Shown: positions 1 to 9,224, numbered from the stretch's first letter. The stretch: 59,901 nucleotides of DNA from an uncultured bacterium (GCA_905215385.1 CAJMPY010000016.1:1-59901); one strand, 5' to 3'. Notes: generated from the sequence alone by a model not told the origin. Numbers and translations: made by a program.

Positions 1-16
1 TAGCGGGTGGTTTAAA

Positions 17-37
17 GCTGGCCGCTGCGCGGCCAGC
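17..37. repeat. Short GC-rich hairpin left of tRNA-Asp
   Basis: Nine-base arms (17-25 and 29-37) are perfectly complementary around a 3-base loop. No clear T-tract follows on either strand, so it may be a terminator of a gene outside the window or a small palindromic repeat. Confidence 0.4.
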
Positions 38-59
38 AGACTAAAGTCTTGAAACGCAA

Positions 60-85
60 AAAGCCACGTCCGAAGACGTGGCTTT
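60..85 (-). terminator. Terminator hairpin of tRNA-Asp
   Basis: Eleven-base perfect stem (60-70 with 75-85) and a CGAA loop, starting 8 bases beyond the CCA end of the leftward tRNA gene. In that direction the stem ends in a T-rich stretch. Position and form fit an intrinsic terminator. Confidence 0.65.
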
Positions 86-93
86 AATTGCGT

Positions 94-171
<78 letters not shown>

Positions 172-279
172 AGGCAGACGTTCGCGTTTGTTCCGCTCGC
201 GTGCGCTGCGGGGATTAGTATACACAGAAGTCTGTCCGGCGCGCAACAACTTTTTTGAAAAAATTTTTCGGTCCCTCCG

Positions 280-420
280 GGAGGGTCTCCGGGGCTGGGG
301 GCGGGGGTTAAGTTTGCTGCTCTACAGTCCTGCGCAAGACGGAAAGCACATTAAGTGCTTTCCTTTGCGTGCGGAACTCGCGACAAACTTAACCCCCGCC
401 CCCAGCCCCGGAGACCCTCC
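280..420. repeat. 37-bp perfect inverted repeat with 67-base loop
   Basis: Bases 280-316 and 384-420 are exact reverse complements over 37 bases. The arms are very G/C-biased (one G-rich, one C-rich). A second small inverted repeat (about 341-362) sits inside the loop. I see no plausible gene between the tRNA and the phosphodiesterase gene; open frames here have no supporting start or homology. The structure could be an RNA hairpin, a non-autonomous mobile element, or a cruciform-forming repeat. Confidence 0.8.
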
Positions 421-540
421 CTGCCGTCACTTTCTTCAACCAGTTTTGCGGGCGTGCGCCGCTGCGCGGCTAGCCCGCGTGTTCCTCGGCGGGGTTGGTC
501 TGATTGTTCTGGTTGGACTTCTTACTTTGGCTCAAAGAAA

Positions 541-569
541 AACGGGAGATGCCTTGTGCATCCCCCGTT
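541..569 (-). terminator. Terminator of the phosphodiesterase gene
   Basis: Eleven-base stem (541-551 with 559-569, one mismatch) followed on the minus strand by a run of Ts. It lies 11 bases beyond the stop codon at 580. Confidence 0.75.
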
Positions 570-579
570 TTTGTTGCGG

Positions 580-1047
580 TTAGTCTAGGTCAATAAACTT
601 GGTACTTATGACATGGCCGTCTTTTACTAGCATTCTGGCCATAGTGGGGCCTCGGCTGCCTCTGGGGTAGCTGGCGCTGCCCGGGTTGAGGACTAGGCAG
701 CGGCCCACCTGGGCTTCTTTGGTTACGTGGGTGTGGCCGTTGATGGCTACGTCTACGGATCCCACCGGAAGGTCTTCGCGGTAATGGGCTACGGCGAATT
801 TGAGGCCTTCGTAGGTAAAGAGCGCAAGACGGTCTACATCGGGACCGTAGTCGCGGTAGTAATCGTTGTTGCCCAAGACGGCCCGCACGGGGGCGATGGT
901 GCATAGGTGCTCGTAGTCCATCTCTGACGTGAGGTCGCCGGCGTGGATGATCAGATCTGCGCCCTCAAGCTCATCCAAGAGCGCAGGCGATAAATAGCCG
1001 TGGGTGTCCGAGATGATGTCGATACGCTTGGCGCTTGCACTGTTCAT
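580..1047 (-). CDS. YfcE/MJ0936-type metallophosphodiesterase
   Basis: Small single-domain calcineurin-like phosphoesterase of about 155 residues, the usual size of the YfcE/Vps29-like family, which hydrolyses phosphodiesters in the cytoplasm using two metal ions. Metal-binding motifs appear in family order: SDTHG near the N-terminus (D14, H16), then HAGD, GNND, an AHY histidine and NGHTH, ending with the conserved NPGS. An open frame extends 13 codons upstream, but ATG at 1047 is preceded by GGAAGG nine bases away, so I chose that start. It stands alone on the minus strand with its own terminator. The physiological substrate cannot be told from sequence. Confidence 0.88.
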   Translation of the reverse strand: MNSASAKRIDIISDTHGYLSPALLDELEGADLIIHAGDLTSEMDYEHLCTIAPVRAVLGNNDYYRDYGPDVDRLALFTYEGLKFAVAHYREDLPVGSVDVAINGHTHVTKEAQVGRCLVLNPGSASYPRGSRGPTMARMLVKDGHVISTKFIDLD

Positions 1048-1088
1048 GGGATCCCTTCCGCAAAAAAAACGATTCGGCAGATACATAC

Positions 1089-1139
1089 AAAAAAGGCCCC
1101 ACGGCCCCGCAGACGATGGGTCTACAGGGCTGCGGGGCC
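1089..1139 (-). terminator. Terminator of the first LytS/LytTR operon
   Basis: Ten-base stem (1103-1112 with 1130-1139) and, slightly downstream on the minus strand, a 7-base T run (1089-1095). It lies directly after the response-regulator stop codon. Confidence 0.6.
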
Positions 1140-1145
1140 AGTGTG

Positions 1146-1862
1146 CTAGAGACTCAGAGCCTTCTTGAGCGGCACGACGCGGCGGCGCGAAACCGGCACG
1201 CGTTCGTCGACGCCCGTAATGCCCAGCTGGATGGCGCCCGAGGGCACCGTCTCAACGTCCGTGACGCACGCTAGGTTGACGATATAGCGGCGGTGAACAC
1301 GGAAGAAGCCAAAGTCGCAGAGCTTGGCCTCAAACTGCGCCAGCGAGGTCGTCGACAAAAAGCGATCATCGACGGTATAGATGCAGGAGTAATCGTCCTT
1401 TGCCATGATAAAGCGGATGTCATCCACGGGAATGAGCACCTTGCGGCCGCCCTTTTCCACCGGGATACGCTCGATGGTCACTTTGCTGTCCGTAACCGGC
1501 TTGGCGCGTTGCATGACCTTCTCGATCGCGCGATCCAAGCGAGCTTCCTCGACAGGCTTCATCAGATAATCGACGGCATCGACGTCGAATGCCTCGACCG
1601 CATGGTCGCTATACGCAGTCACAAACACGATCGCCGGCGGATTTTTGAGCTTATGCAGCGCCTCGGCAAGTTGCAGGCCCGAGGCACCGGGCATCGAGAT
1701 ATCGAGAAACACGACATCCACGCGACTTTCCATAAGCATCTCGATGGCGGAGCGGACGCTCGACGCCTCCGTGATCGTGCCGATCTTGCCCGTTTGCTCG
1801 AGCAGGAAGCGAAGCTCCGAGCGAGCCGGCGCCTCATCATCCACAATCATCGCACGCAGCAT
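1146..1862 (-). CDS. LytTR-family response regulator
   Basis: About 238 residues. Residues 1-120 form a CheY-like receiver: acidic pair VDDE at 7-10, phosphoacceptor aspartate in VFLDISMPG (about D54), conserved Thr and Lys in VTAY and MKPVEE. Residues about 135-235 form a LytTR DNA-binding domain with the family RVHRRYIVN block and a PVSRRR tail. ATG at 1862 has AAAGG nine bases upstream; a TTG start 7 codons earlier is less likely. It is the last gene of a leftward unit after the glycosyltransferase and histidine kinase, so it is probably phosphorylated by the neighbouring kinase. LytTR regulators usually control envelope, adhesion or nutrient-uptake genes; the targets here are unknown. Confidence 0.92.
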   Translation of the reverse strand: MLRAMIVDDEAPARSELRFLLEQTGKIGTITEASSVRSAIEMLMESRVDVVFLDISMPGASGLQLAEALHKLKNPPAIVFVTAYSDHAVEAFDVDAVDYLMKPVEEARLDRAIEKVMQRAKPVTDSKVTIERIPVEKGGRKVLIPVDDIRFIMAKDDYSCIYTVDDRFLSTTSLAQFEAKLCDFGFFRVHRRYIVNLACVTDVETVPSGAIQLGITGVDERVPVSRRRVVPLKKALSL

Positions 1863-1934
1863 AGGGATAAAACCTTTCGTCAACTAACTACGCCGGGCGT
1901 CCGTCGCATGACGTTGAGCCCGTAGCTTTTTATT

Positions 1935-3278
1935 TTACTCTTGAATGTCAAAGATGCTCTCTGACAAATCAAGATGAAGGAGCACTTTGGTGCCCTTGCC
2001 CGGCGCCGATTCGACACGCGTATAGGAGTGCGGCCCAAAAAAGCGATGGATGCGCTCCGAAATATTGTGCATGGCCACACCGGCGCCGCCACCCTGAGGA
2101 GAGCTGGCGTCGGGACGGGCAGAGCGCTCGTCAAACAGTCTGGCGGCGGTACCCTCATCCATGCCCACGCCATTATCGGCCACGGCAATCAAGATTGCAT
2201 CCTCGCCGTCTTGGTGAACGGTCACGTCGATCCTCAGGGCGTCGTCATCGCCCATACCATGACGCACGGCGTTCTCGACAATCGGCTGGATCACGAACGC
2301 CGGCACCAGCGTATCTTCCACGTCCTCGGACACATCGAACGTCGCAAGCACGCGGTCCTCGCCAAAGCGGGCCTTCTCAAAGGTAAGGTAGCGCTTGGTC
2401 TGTGCGACCTCGCGCGAGACCGGAATAAGCGATCCCGAGTTGTCGAGCGTGGCGCGATAGAACGATGAGAACTCACGAAGCAGTTCGCGGGCCCGCAGCG
2501 GGTCGGTGCGCGTAAACGATGCAATGGTGTTCAGCGTGTTGAACAGGAAGTGCGGGTTAATCTGCGCCTGCAGCGCACGCACCTCGGCGCGCGCTGTGAG
2601 TTCCTTTTGCACCTCGAGCTCGTGGATGGCGAGCTGCGTGGACAAGATCTCGGCAAAGCCCGAGGCAAGCGCGTACTGGGTACGGTCGACGGCGCGCGGG
2701 GTCTTGTAGTAGAACTTGAGCGTGCCGACGGTACGATCGCCCACCTTGATGGGGGCGATAATGCCGGCGGGGACTTGGTTGTGCGAGCCGTCCGAGCCCA
2801 CGACATCCACCATACGGTTGAACGATTGCACGATGCCATGTTCGATAACGTAGCGTGTGGCAAGCGTGTGGATGGGAGTATCGGGCAGCAGTTTTTCCTC
2901 AAACTCGCCCGCGCAGGCAAGCACGTTGTCCTCGTCGGTGATGGCCACCGTCATGGCGCGCGTCTCGGGCAAAATGCGCCGGCACACCAAACGCGCCGAC
3001 TCCTGCGTCAGACCGCCCTTAATGTCCTCGAGCATGGCCGAGGCCACCGAGAGCGTCTCCTCGGTGTACTGGGAGCGCACCGAATCGGGATTGAGCGTCA
3101 AAAAGATAAAGATGCACAGAAAGATGCACAGCAGCGCGCAGGCAATCACCGTGGCGATCGGCTCGATACCGGTCACCAAGGCAAAAATAAAGTACACCAG
3201 CACGCAAATGGCGCATGCAACGGCAATGATGCGAAAGATTGATATTGAACTATCGCGCTGGGCGCGGCGGTCGATCAT
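1935..3278 (-). CDS. LytS-like sensor histidine kinase
   Basis: 447 residues. Two hydrophobic helices (about 11-35 and 41-62) lie at the N-terminus, then a GAF-like region (about 85-200). A His_kinase domain follows with the phosphoacceptor in NPHFLFNTLN (about H243), then a GHKL ATPase with N box ENAVRHG, GVGMDEG and a Gly-rich loop before AMHNISERI. This is the LytS/YehU type that pairs with LytTR regulators. ATG at 3278 has a strong GGAGGGGG site and overlaps the upstream glycosyltransferase stop by 4 bases, so the two are translationally coupled. The short N-terminus (two helices only) suggests it senses membrane or intracellular cues rather than a large extracellular ligand. Confidence 0.92.
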   Translation of the reverse strand: MIDRRAQRDSSISIFRIIAVACAICVLVYFIFALVTGIEPIATVIACALLCIFLCIFIFLTLNPDSVRSQYTEETLSVASAMLEDIKGGLTQESARLVCRRILPETRAMTVAITDEDNVLACAGEFEEKLLPDTPIHTLATRYVIEHGIVQSFNRMVDVVGSDGSHNQVPAGIIAPIKVGDRTVGTLKFYYKTPRAVDRTQYALASGFAEILSTQLAIHELEVQKELTARAEVRALQAQINPHFLFNTLNTIASFTRTDPLRARELLREFSSFYRATLDNSGSLIPVSREVAQTKRYLTFEKARFGEDRVLATFDVSEDVEDTLVPAFVIQPIVENAVRHGMGDDDALRIDVTVHQDGEDAILIAVADNGVGMDEGTAARLFDERSARPDASSPQGGGAGVAMHNISERIHRFFGPHSYTRVESAPGKGTKVLLHLDLSESIFDIQE

Positions 3279-4462
3279 TCGGCCCCCTCCAGGATACTGA
3301 TCAGTTGTGCGTCACGCCAAAGCCCGTCCATGATCTTGGGCCAAAAGCTCTGGAAACGCAGGTAGCTTGCAGCGTTTTGGCGCGCATAGGCCTTTGCCTC
3401 GCCGATACCATGGCGCCAAATGCGCAGGTAGCCCTCATGCTCGCGGGTAAACACGCTGCGGACCATAGCGGTCTTGCGCACGCGGTCGTCGAGCTCGCGC
3501 GAAATCCACGGGCCCGGGTAGGGCATGAGCGATGCCGCCGTAACGGGGATGAGCTCCTTTTGATGCGCGGCGAACGTCAACTTGGCCCGTTCGTAGTACC
3601 AACGGTATACATCCTGCATAAAGCGCGGTGAGCGCTTTTCGGACTCCGGAGGCAGATGGCGCACGGTCCACTCGTTATCAAACCACACGTCGTAGCCAAA
3701 CATACGCATGTTAAAGAGGTAATCCAAGTCCTCGCCGCGGGTGATAAACGGGTCAAAGGCCACACGCGTAAAGGCGCGGGCGTGCAGGGCCATCAGGCCG
3801 CCGCACACGTAGTTGGAGCGCGAGATGCGGGTGCCCGAGAGCGCCTTTTTCATCCAACGGTTGAACTCGATGCGCTTGGTCCACCAACGATGGCAGATGC
3901 CCGCCTTGTCCGTGGGAGCCAGCGGCGAGCCGTCGCGATCGTAGAAATAGCCGCTCTTGACCAAGATCGGCAAGCCCTGACGCGTCTGCTGCCCCAACGC
4001 ATAGGTCGCGCGCTTCATAAAGTCGGCGTCGATGACAGTCTCATCGTCATCCAAAAAGATAACCGCGTCATGCCCCAGCACAGCGGCACAGGCTAGCCCC
4101 ATGTTGCGGATGGCACCGTAGCCTCGCAGGCTCACGCACTCGCCCGAACCCTTGGGCGCGATCTGAGCAACCCGGTCTGCGATGCGCGAGGCCTGGGTGT
4201 TGGTGACAACGGTGACCTTGAGCGTGGGATGCGCGTCGACAATCTCGTGCACGCGCAGCGACACATCGGCTGTGGCAGAAACAGGACAGACCACCAAAAG
4301 GATGATGCGCGGGATGTCGCACACCTGCTCAAGCGAGGCCAGGCAGCGGTCGAGTTCGGGATTGTCTGCGTTGAGTCGCGTCGAATGGTCATAGGTGCCA
4401 GGGGCGTTTGCGCAAGCGTCATCGCCCGCCCAATACGTTGGAATCACGACCGTGGCGTTCAT
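3275..4462 (-). CDS. Family 2-like glycosyltransferase
   Basis: 395 residues with a GT-A fold signature: N-terminal VVIPTYW, then a nucleotide-sugar metal site FLDDDET (about residues 136-142), and a later acceptor region with GEDLDYLF. It likely transfers a sugar from a nucleotide donor to a surface glycan or glycolipid; donor and acceptor are not predictable. No membrane helices stand out, so it is cytoplasmic or membrane-peripheral. ATG at 4462 has GGAGGG upstream. It is the first gene of a unit with the LytS kinase (4-base overlap) and LytTR regulator. A glycosyltransferase coupled to a sensor kinase suggests the system responds to, or adjusts, surface glycans. Confidence 0.82.
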   Translation of the reverse strand: MNATVVIPTYWAGDDACANAPGTYDHSTRLNADNPELDRCLASLEQVCDIPRIILLVVCPVSATADVSLRVHEIVDAHPTLKVTVVTNTQASRIADRVAQIAPKGSGECVSLRGYGAIRNMGLACAAVLGHDAVIFLDDDETVIDADFMKRATYALGQQTRQGLPILVKSGYFYDRDGSPLAPTDKAGICHRWWTKRIEFNRWMKKALSGTRISRSNYVCGGLMALHARAFTRVAFDPFITRGEDLDYLFNMRMFGYDVWFDNEWTVRHLPPESEKRSPRFMQDVYRWYYERAKLTFAAHQKELIPVTAASLMPYPGPWISRELDDRVRKTAMVRSVFTREHEGYLRIWRHGIGEAKAYARQNAASYLRFQSFWPKIMDGLWRDAQLISILEGAE

Positions 4463-4633
4463 GCCTTACCCTCCCTGCAACACAAAAACGGGACGCCGCC
4501 AAACACAGGCGACGCCCCGCGACCTAGCTGATTCCATCATACCCACTTGGGCAAATCATTGCTCGCAAGTCGCAATGTTTATTGCGGATAACCCCAAAAG
4601 AGTACCGTGGACAGGCACAATAGCCGCTCGCTC

Positions 4634-5893
4634 CTATGCGGCATGCTCTGCCGCCCGAGTCATGCGGGACAGGCGGACCAGTAGCATAAAGCCAACGACC
4701 AGCAGCACGCCAATGGAAAGGACGCCCAGCGACGGGTTGCCGGTCAGCGAGGTGACGACCGACACCAGGAAGGTGCCCATAACGCTTGCATAACGACCAA
4801 AGATGTCAAAGAAGCCGTAGTACTCGTTGGACTTTTCCTTGGGGATAATGCGGCCAAAGTAGCTACGGCTGAGCGCCTGCACACCGCCCTGGAACAGGCC
4901 GACCATAATGGCAAGCACCCAGAATTCAAAGGCGGTCTTTAGGAAGAACGCGGCGAACAGCACAATCCCCATGTAGGCGGCGACCGCCACCAGGATCATG
5001 TTGAGCGTGCCCACGCGTCCGGCGAGCTTGCCGTAGATGATGGCGGACGGAAAGGCCACGAACTGCGTAACGAGCAGCGCCAGCACCAGCTGTGTCGAAT
5101 CGATGCCCAAGGCCGATCCGTAACTGGTGGCCATGGAAATGACCGTGTGCACACCGTCGATATAGAAGAAGAACGCGATCATGTAGACCAGCACGGTCTT
5201 ATTGTGGGCAATCTCGCGCATGGTGTGTCCGACCTCGGAGAACACACCGCCCACGATGTGGCCGATGGTGTCCTCGGGACCGCGCTCGCGACCGTACTTT
5301 TGCTTATAGGTGCGAATGAGCGGCAGGGTAAAGATGAGCCACCAGGCACCAGTGATGATAAACGACAGACGCGTTGCCAGCATGGTGGGGATGCCAAGAG
5401 CGGGGCCACCCATGATGAGCGCCAGGCAGATGACGAACGGCACGGTGGAACCGATGTAGCCCCAGGCATAACCCGAGCTGGACACGGCGTCCATGCGCTC
5501 GTCGGTGGTAATGTCAGGCAGCATGGCGTCGTAGAACGTCATAGAAGAGTTAAGGCCGATGGTGCACAGCACGTACACGGTCAAAAATGCCATGGCAGAC
5601 ATTGGGATAGCCTGCGCCAGGCAAAGCACCAGGCCCGTGAGGAAGAAGCCCAAGAAGAACTTGATCTTGTTGCCGGCGTAGTCGGCAAGTGCGCCCAGAA
5701 TGGGCATGAGCATGGCGATGACCAGCGAGGCGATCGTCTGCGCATTGCCCCAAGCGACCACCAGGTCGGCCGAGGAAGCGCCGGTATTGATGGCGTTAAA
5801 GTAAATGGGCACCACCGAGGTATTGAGCAGCACGAGGGCCGAATTGCCCACATCGTACATAACCCAGTTACGCTCGAGCTTGGTGTATTTCAT
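4634..5893 (-). CDS. UMF1/Atg22-like MFS transporter
   Basis: 419 residues with about 12 hydrophobic helices, the normal length for this family. The start (ERNWVMYDVGNSA) matches the N-terminal signature of UMF1/Atg22-type major facilitator proteins, in which an Asp and Asn lie in the first helix. A cytoplasmic loop after helix 6 holds basic residues (RTYKQKYGRERG), and SRSYFGRIIP occurs in the second half. Atg22 in yeast exports amino acids from the vacuole; bacterial relatives are of unknown substrate. ATG at 5893 has GAAGGG upstream. It reads as a single-gene unit between the glycosyltransferase and phospholipase genes. Confidence 0.8.
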   Translation of the reverse strand: MKYTKLERNWVMYDVGNSALVLLNTSVVPIYFNAINTGASSADLVVAWGNAQTIASLVIAMLMPILGALADYAGNKIKFFLGFFLTGLVLCLAQAIPMSAMAFLTVYVLCTIGLNSSMTFYDAMLPDITTDERMDAVSSSGYAWGYIGSTVPFVICLALIMGGPALGIPTMLATRLSFIITGAWWLIFTLPLIRTYKQKYGRERGPEDTIGHIVGGVFSEVGHTMREIAHNKTVLVYMIAFFFYIDGVHTVISMATSYGSALGIDSTQLVLALLVTQFVAFPSAIIYGKLAGRVGTLNMILVAVAAYMGIVLFAAFFLKTAFEFWVLAIMVGLFQGGVQALSRSYFGRIIPKEKSNEYYGFFDIFGRYASVMGTFLVSVVTSLTGNPSLGVLSIGVLLVVGFMLLVRLSRMTRAAEHAA

Positions 5894-5994
5894 GGACAGG
5901 GACCCTTCGTATTTGCCCGATATGCAGTTAGTTCATCGTACCCCAATTGTCCAGAAGCACCGGTAAGGATTCGGCAAAGGGGCACGCATGAGCC

Positions 5995-6939
5995 CTATTC
6001 CTCGCGGTCGAACTCCTCATCGGCATTGAGCACGCGACCGCTGTAATTGACATGGTTGGTCACGGCTTCCATATCGCCGGTCTCGATAAAGCGGGCAACC
6101 GTGCACTCGTAATCGAGCAGCGCGCGGTCAAAGACCTCGGGGAAGCTCTCGGTCGAGACTTCATCGGTAAAGGGGTTCTTCCATGCCAAGTGGCCCAGGT
6201 TGCCGGTACGCTCGGGCAGCTCGGTCGTCACGCGGTGCGCAAGGCCGTCGAGCAGCGAGTAGTCGTGCACCAAGCCCTCAACCAGCGAGATCGCGCGCGT
6301 CTTTGCGGAGCCGGCCGGCTCAATCGCGCGGTAAAGTCGCTGCATATTGGCAACGGCAGCACCGTACTCCCCCGCCGGAATGTCAATGCCGTACACGCGT
6401 CCGGCAACATAGCTCATCAGCACGCCGGCCACGCGATTGATGCGATCGGTGGTGACGATCTCGCCCGCCGGCGGGTAATCGTCGACCGTAGCGCCATCGC
6501 GTTTAAGCTGCAGCATCAGTACATCCAGGTCGCTCTCGATCACGGCATGGACCTGACTGCTCGAATCCTCAAGCTCTGAATCGGACTCCACGATGCCAAA
6601 CTGCTGCTCATAGACAAAGGGGTGAGCGTTGCGGTCGAGCACGTAATGAGACAGCAGGCCCAGCGCAAAGGCACGACCCAAGCTGGCATCGCGCGGCAGC
6701 AGATGCGACACGCCGTCGCGCAGGCACGCGAACTGGCGAGACATGCGCGACCGATGCATGACCTGCGCCAGCAGCGTGCAGTCGGAAACACGCGGTGTCA
6801 GAATGTGAAAGAAAAACGGGTCGGGGCCTTGGTTGCCCAAGATAAAGGCAATGCGCTCTTCATCGGACGTGATGACGCCCTGCGGAAGACGGTCGATGCT
6901 TTCCTCGCCAAACAGATGATGGGTGATAAGCGCGGGCAT
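5995..6939 (-). CDS. Zinc-dependent phospholipase C family protein
   Basis: About 314 residues. The start PALITHHLFGE and later QGPDPFFFH, LLSHYVLDRNAHP and HAVIESDLD supply the His/Asp residues expected of the Zn-dependent phospholipase C / S1-P1 nuclease-like fold. I see no signal peptide, so unlike clostridial alpha-toxin it is probably cytoplasmic; many such actinobacterial and Firmicute proteins are uncharacterised. ATG at 6939 (MPALI) follows AAAGGA seven bases upstream; an open frame 10 codons longer lacks a site. Its role with the adjacent LytTR system is not evident. Confidence 0.75.
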   Translation of the reverse strand: MPALITHHLFGEESIDRLPQGVITSDEERIAFILGNQGPDPFFFHILTPRVSDCTLLAQVMHRSRMSRQFACLRDGVSHLLPRDASLGRAFALGLLSHYVLDRNAHPFVYEQQFGIVESDSELEDSSSQVHAVIESDLDVLMLQLKRDGATVDDYPPAGEIVTTDRINRVAGVLMSYVAGRVYGIDIPAGEYGAAVANMQRLYRAIEPAGSAKTRAISLVEGLVHDYSLLDGLAHRVTTELPERTGNLGHLAWKNPFTDEVSTESFPEVFDRALLDYECTVARFIETGDMEAVTNHVNYSGRVLNADEEFDREE

Positions 6940-7031
6940 AATGATCCTTTCGATTTCATTCGATGCCACCCATTATGCCCACCGCGCGCCCATGCCAAAC
7001 CTGCGATGGTAAACGACAGCACGCAAGCCTC

Positions 7032-7766
7032 TTACGCAAGCCCCAGGTGCGACTTGACCTCGGCGGCACGACGACGGGACACCGGTACCGTCGAGTTCAC
7101 GCGGTCGAGCCTGAGCTCCATCAACCCCGTGGAGCCAATCTCAACATTGTGCACGTCTTCCAAATTGACCAGGTAGCTGCGATGAACGCGAATAAAGCCC
7201 TCGGAGTCCAAGCGACGCTCGAGCGAAGAGATCGACTCATTGATCAGGTACGTTCCCTCGGCGCAGATGGCGTTGCAAAAATCGGCGCGCGCCTCAAAGT
7301 AGCAAACGTCTGCGGCGGGAATGAACACCTTTTTGCCCCCGCGGTCCACCGTCAGACGCAAAGGCTGGCGCGGAGCGTGGATAACACGACGGACGCCCAA
7401 GGCCGCCTCGATCTTGTCGAGTGCCTTTGACAGGCGTGCGTCCTCAACCGGCTTGACGACATAATCGACGGCATCGAGGTTATAGGCATCAGCCGCATAC
7501 TCGGCAAATGCCGTCACAAACACCACGACCGGCGGCGTCTTTAAGTTCTGCAGCGTCTCGGCAAGCTCAATTCCCGAGCGGCCGGGCATCGTGATGTCCA
7601 AAAACAACACGTCGGGCTTGCTCGAGAGAATCGACTCCACGGCCTCGGTGACATTGCCCGCCTCGGCAATATGCCCCACGCGCGCGTCCTTCTCCAATAG
7701 ATAGCGTAGCTCAGCCCTGATGGGAGGCTCGTCATCAACCACCAGGATGTTCCAGCCCTCGGACAT
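7032..7766 (-). CDS. LytTR-family response regulator (second module)
   Basis: 244 residues. The receiver domain has VDDE (10-13), phosphoacceptor in LFLDITMPG (about D57), VTAF and VKPVED. The LytTR domain (about 140-242) has RVHRSYLVN and ends PVSRRRAAEVK. It is clearly a paralogue of the regulator at 1146-1862. ATG at 7766 has GAGAGGAAG upstream. It lies 35 bases after the LytS-like kinase at 7802-9193, forming the second kinase-regulator pair in under 10 kb. Confidence 0.92.
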   Translation of the reverse strand: MSEGWNILVVDDEPPIRAELRYLLEKDARVGHIAEAGNVTEAVESILSSKPDVLFLDITMPGRSGIELAETLQNLKTPPVVVFVTAFAEYAADAYNLDAVDYVVKPVEDARLSKALDKIEAALGVRRVIHAPRQPLRLTVDRGGKKVFIPAADVCYFEARADFCNAICAEGTYLINESISSLERRLDSEGFIRVHRSYLVNLEDVHNVEIGSTGLMELRLDRVNSTVPVSRRRAAEVKSHLGLA

Positions 7767-7801
7767 GTGCGCTTCCTCTCTCTCCTCAATATACTCGCGT
7801 G

Positions 7802-9193
7802 CTACGCCGTCAACGGCGCCGGCTCATGCGGCTCGCCGTTCAGCTCGACGATAACCTGCGTCCCCACGTCCTCCTGGGACTCCACGCGCATGCCGGAATC
7901 TTCTCCGTAAAAGAAATGGATGCGCTGAAGCACGTTGAAGAGCGCCAGACCGCAACCTCGCTTGATGGAGCCGTCGGCGGTAATGCTCTCGGGCTCCTCT
8001 CGGCGATGTTGCTCAAACAGATGCGTGCAGACTTCTTCGCTCATACCGATGCCGTCATCTTCGACGATGATCTCCAAGCCGTCATCGGTCTCAAAAGCCC
8101 TAACACGAATAGAAAGCGGCTCGGTCTCGCGCTGCGCATGCTTGATGCAGTTTTCGAGCAGCGGCTGCAAGATAAACGGCGGCACCAGGCTGTCGCGCAC
8201 CTCAAAGTCGATGTCGACCGAAACGCGCAGACGGCCGTCGCCATACCGGGCCTGCATTAGATTGATATAGCGAGTGCCCTGTTCCACCTCGTGCTCGAGC
8301 GTGGTGAGCGTATCGGAATCAGAAAGCGTCTGACGATAGTAATTGGAAAAGTCGATCAGCAGCGACCGCGCCTTGTCGGGCTCGGTTCGAACGAGCGACA
8401 CGATGGTACTGATGGTGTTAAACAGAAAATGAGGATCGACCTGCGATTGCAAGGCGCGCAGCTCCACGCGGGCCGTGAGCTCGTCCTGGCGCTCGAGCTC
8501 AAAGCTCGCAAGCTGCGTGGAAATGAGGTCGGCAAAGCCCGAGGCAAGCGCCGTCTGGCGCATATCGATGCTGCTCAGACGGGGATAATACAGCTCGAGC
8601 GTGCCCACGCAATGCCCGCGCACGGTAAGCGGTGCGACAATACCGGCGCGCAGGCGCGGAAAGTAGCCACCCGTCTCATTGGAGGCGTCGCGCGAAAACA
8701 CGCTTTGCTCACCGCTGTTGATCACGTTGAGCGTGGTCTTGAGCACCACCGGGGTGCCGGCGGGACACTTTGCCGAATCCTCGCCCCAGCTTGCCAACAC
8801 CTGCTTGCCGTCGGTAAAGCAGATGGCAGAGGCGATAGTTTCAGACAGGATGATCTTAGAGGCGCCCAGGGCAGCTTCGGGCGTAAGGCCGCGCGACGTG
8901 TAGGCGAATATTTTTGAAGCGATGGCGAGCGTGCGGTCGGTTGCGCTCGATGTGAGGTCGTCGGGAACGACAAAGACATACGAGAAGAAGAAGCACAGCA
9001 TGACCAAGCCGGCAATGACGACAACGGCCGGAACGGGATTGGGATTATCGGTTAGATCCCAGATGAGCAGCAGGATAAGCAGCGGAACGACAATACCGAG
9101 CAAGATGGCTTGAACCACATGCTGAGCGGTACGAAAGACCTTGGTAGAGTTGTAGCTCTTGCCCAGAATCAGCCTATTGAGATCCACCGTCAT
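7802..9193 (-). CDS. LytS-like sensor histidine kinase (second module)
   Basis: About 463 residues with the same plan as the kinase at 1935-3278: two N-terminal helices (about 25-75), a GAF-like region, the phosphoacceptor in DPHFLFNTIST, N box ENCIKHA, GIGMSEE and a Gly-rich segment before LALFNVLQRI. An open frame extends 23 codons upstream, but that stretch covers the terminator hairpin at 9225-9246. AAGAAGGGG sits just before ATG 9193, and six bases before a GTG at 9187, so either of these is the start. It feeds the response regulator that follows it. Confidence 0.9.
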   Translation of the reverse strand: MTVDLNRLILGKSYNSTKVFRTAQHVVQAILLGIVVPLLILLLIWDLTDNPNPVPAVVVIAGLVMLCFFFSYVFVVPDDLTSSATDRTLAIASKIFAYTSRGLTPEAALGASKIILSETIASAICFTDGKQVLASWGEDSAKCPAGTPVVLKTTLNVINSGEQSVFSRDASNETGGYFPRLRAGIVAPLTVRGHCVGTLELYYPRLSSIDMRQTALASGFADLISTQLASFELERQDELTARVELRALQSQVDPHFLFNTISTIVSLVRTEPDKARSLLIDFSNYYRQTLSDSDTLTTLEHEVEQGTRYINLMQARYGDGRLRVSVDIDFEVRDSLVPPFILQPLLENCIKHAQRETEPLSIRVRAFETDDGLEIIVEDDGIGMSEEVCTHLFEQHRREEPESITADGSIKRGCGLALFNVLQRIHFFYGEDSGMRVESQEDVGTQVIVELNGEPHEPAPLTA

Positions 9194-9224
9194 CCCCTTC
9201 TTACCGACGCACCCATAGCAATAA

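Noticed and set aside
188..583. Open frames over the 37-base inverted repeat
   Set aside because: They run through the palindrome, have no ribosome site and translate to low-complexity Arg/Leu/Pro-rich sequence.
4489..4518. Terminator upstream of the glycosyltransferase
   Set aside because: The potential stem has two internal mismatches and lacks a T-tract, so I did not list it.
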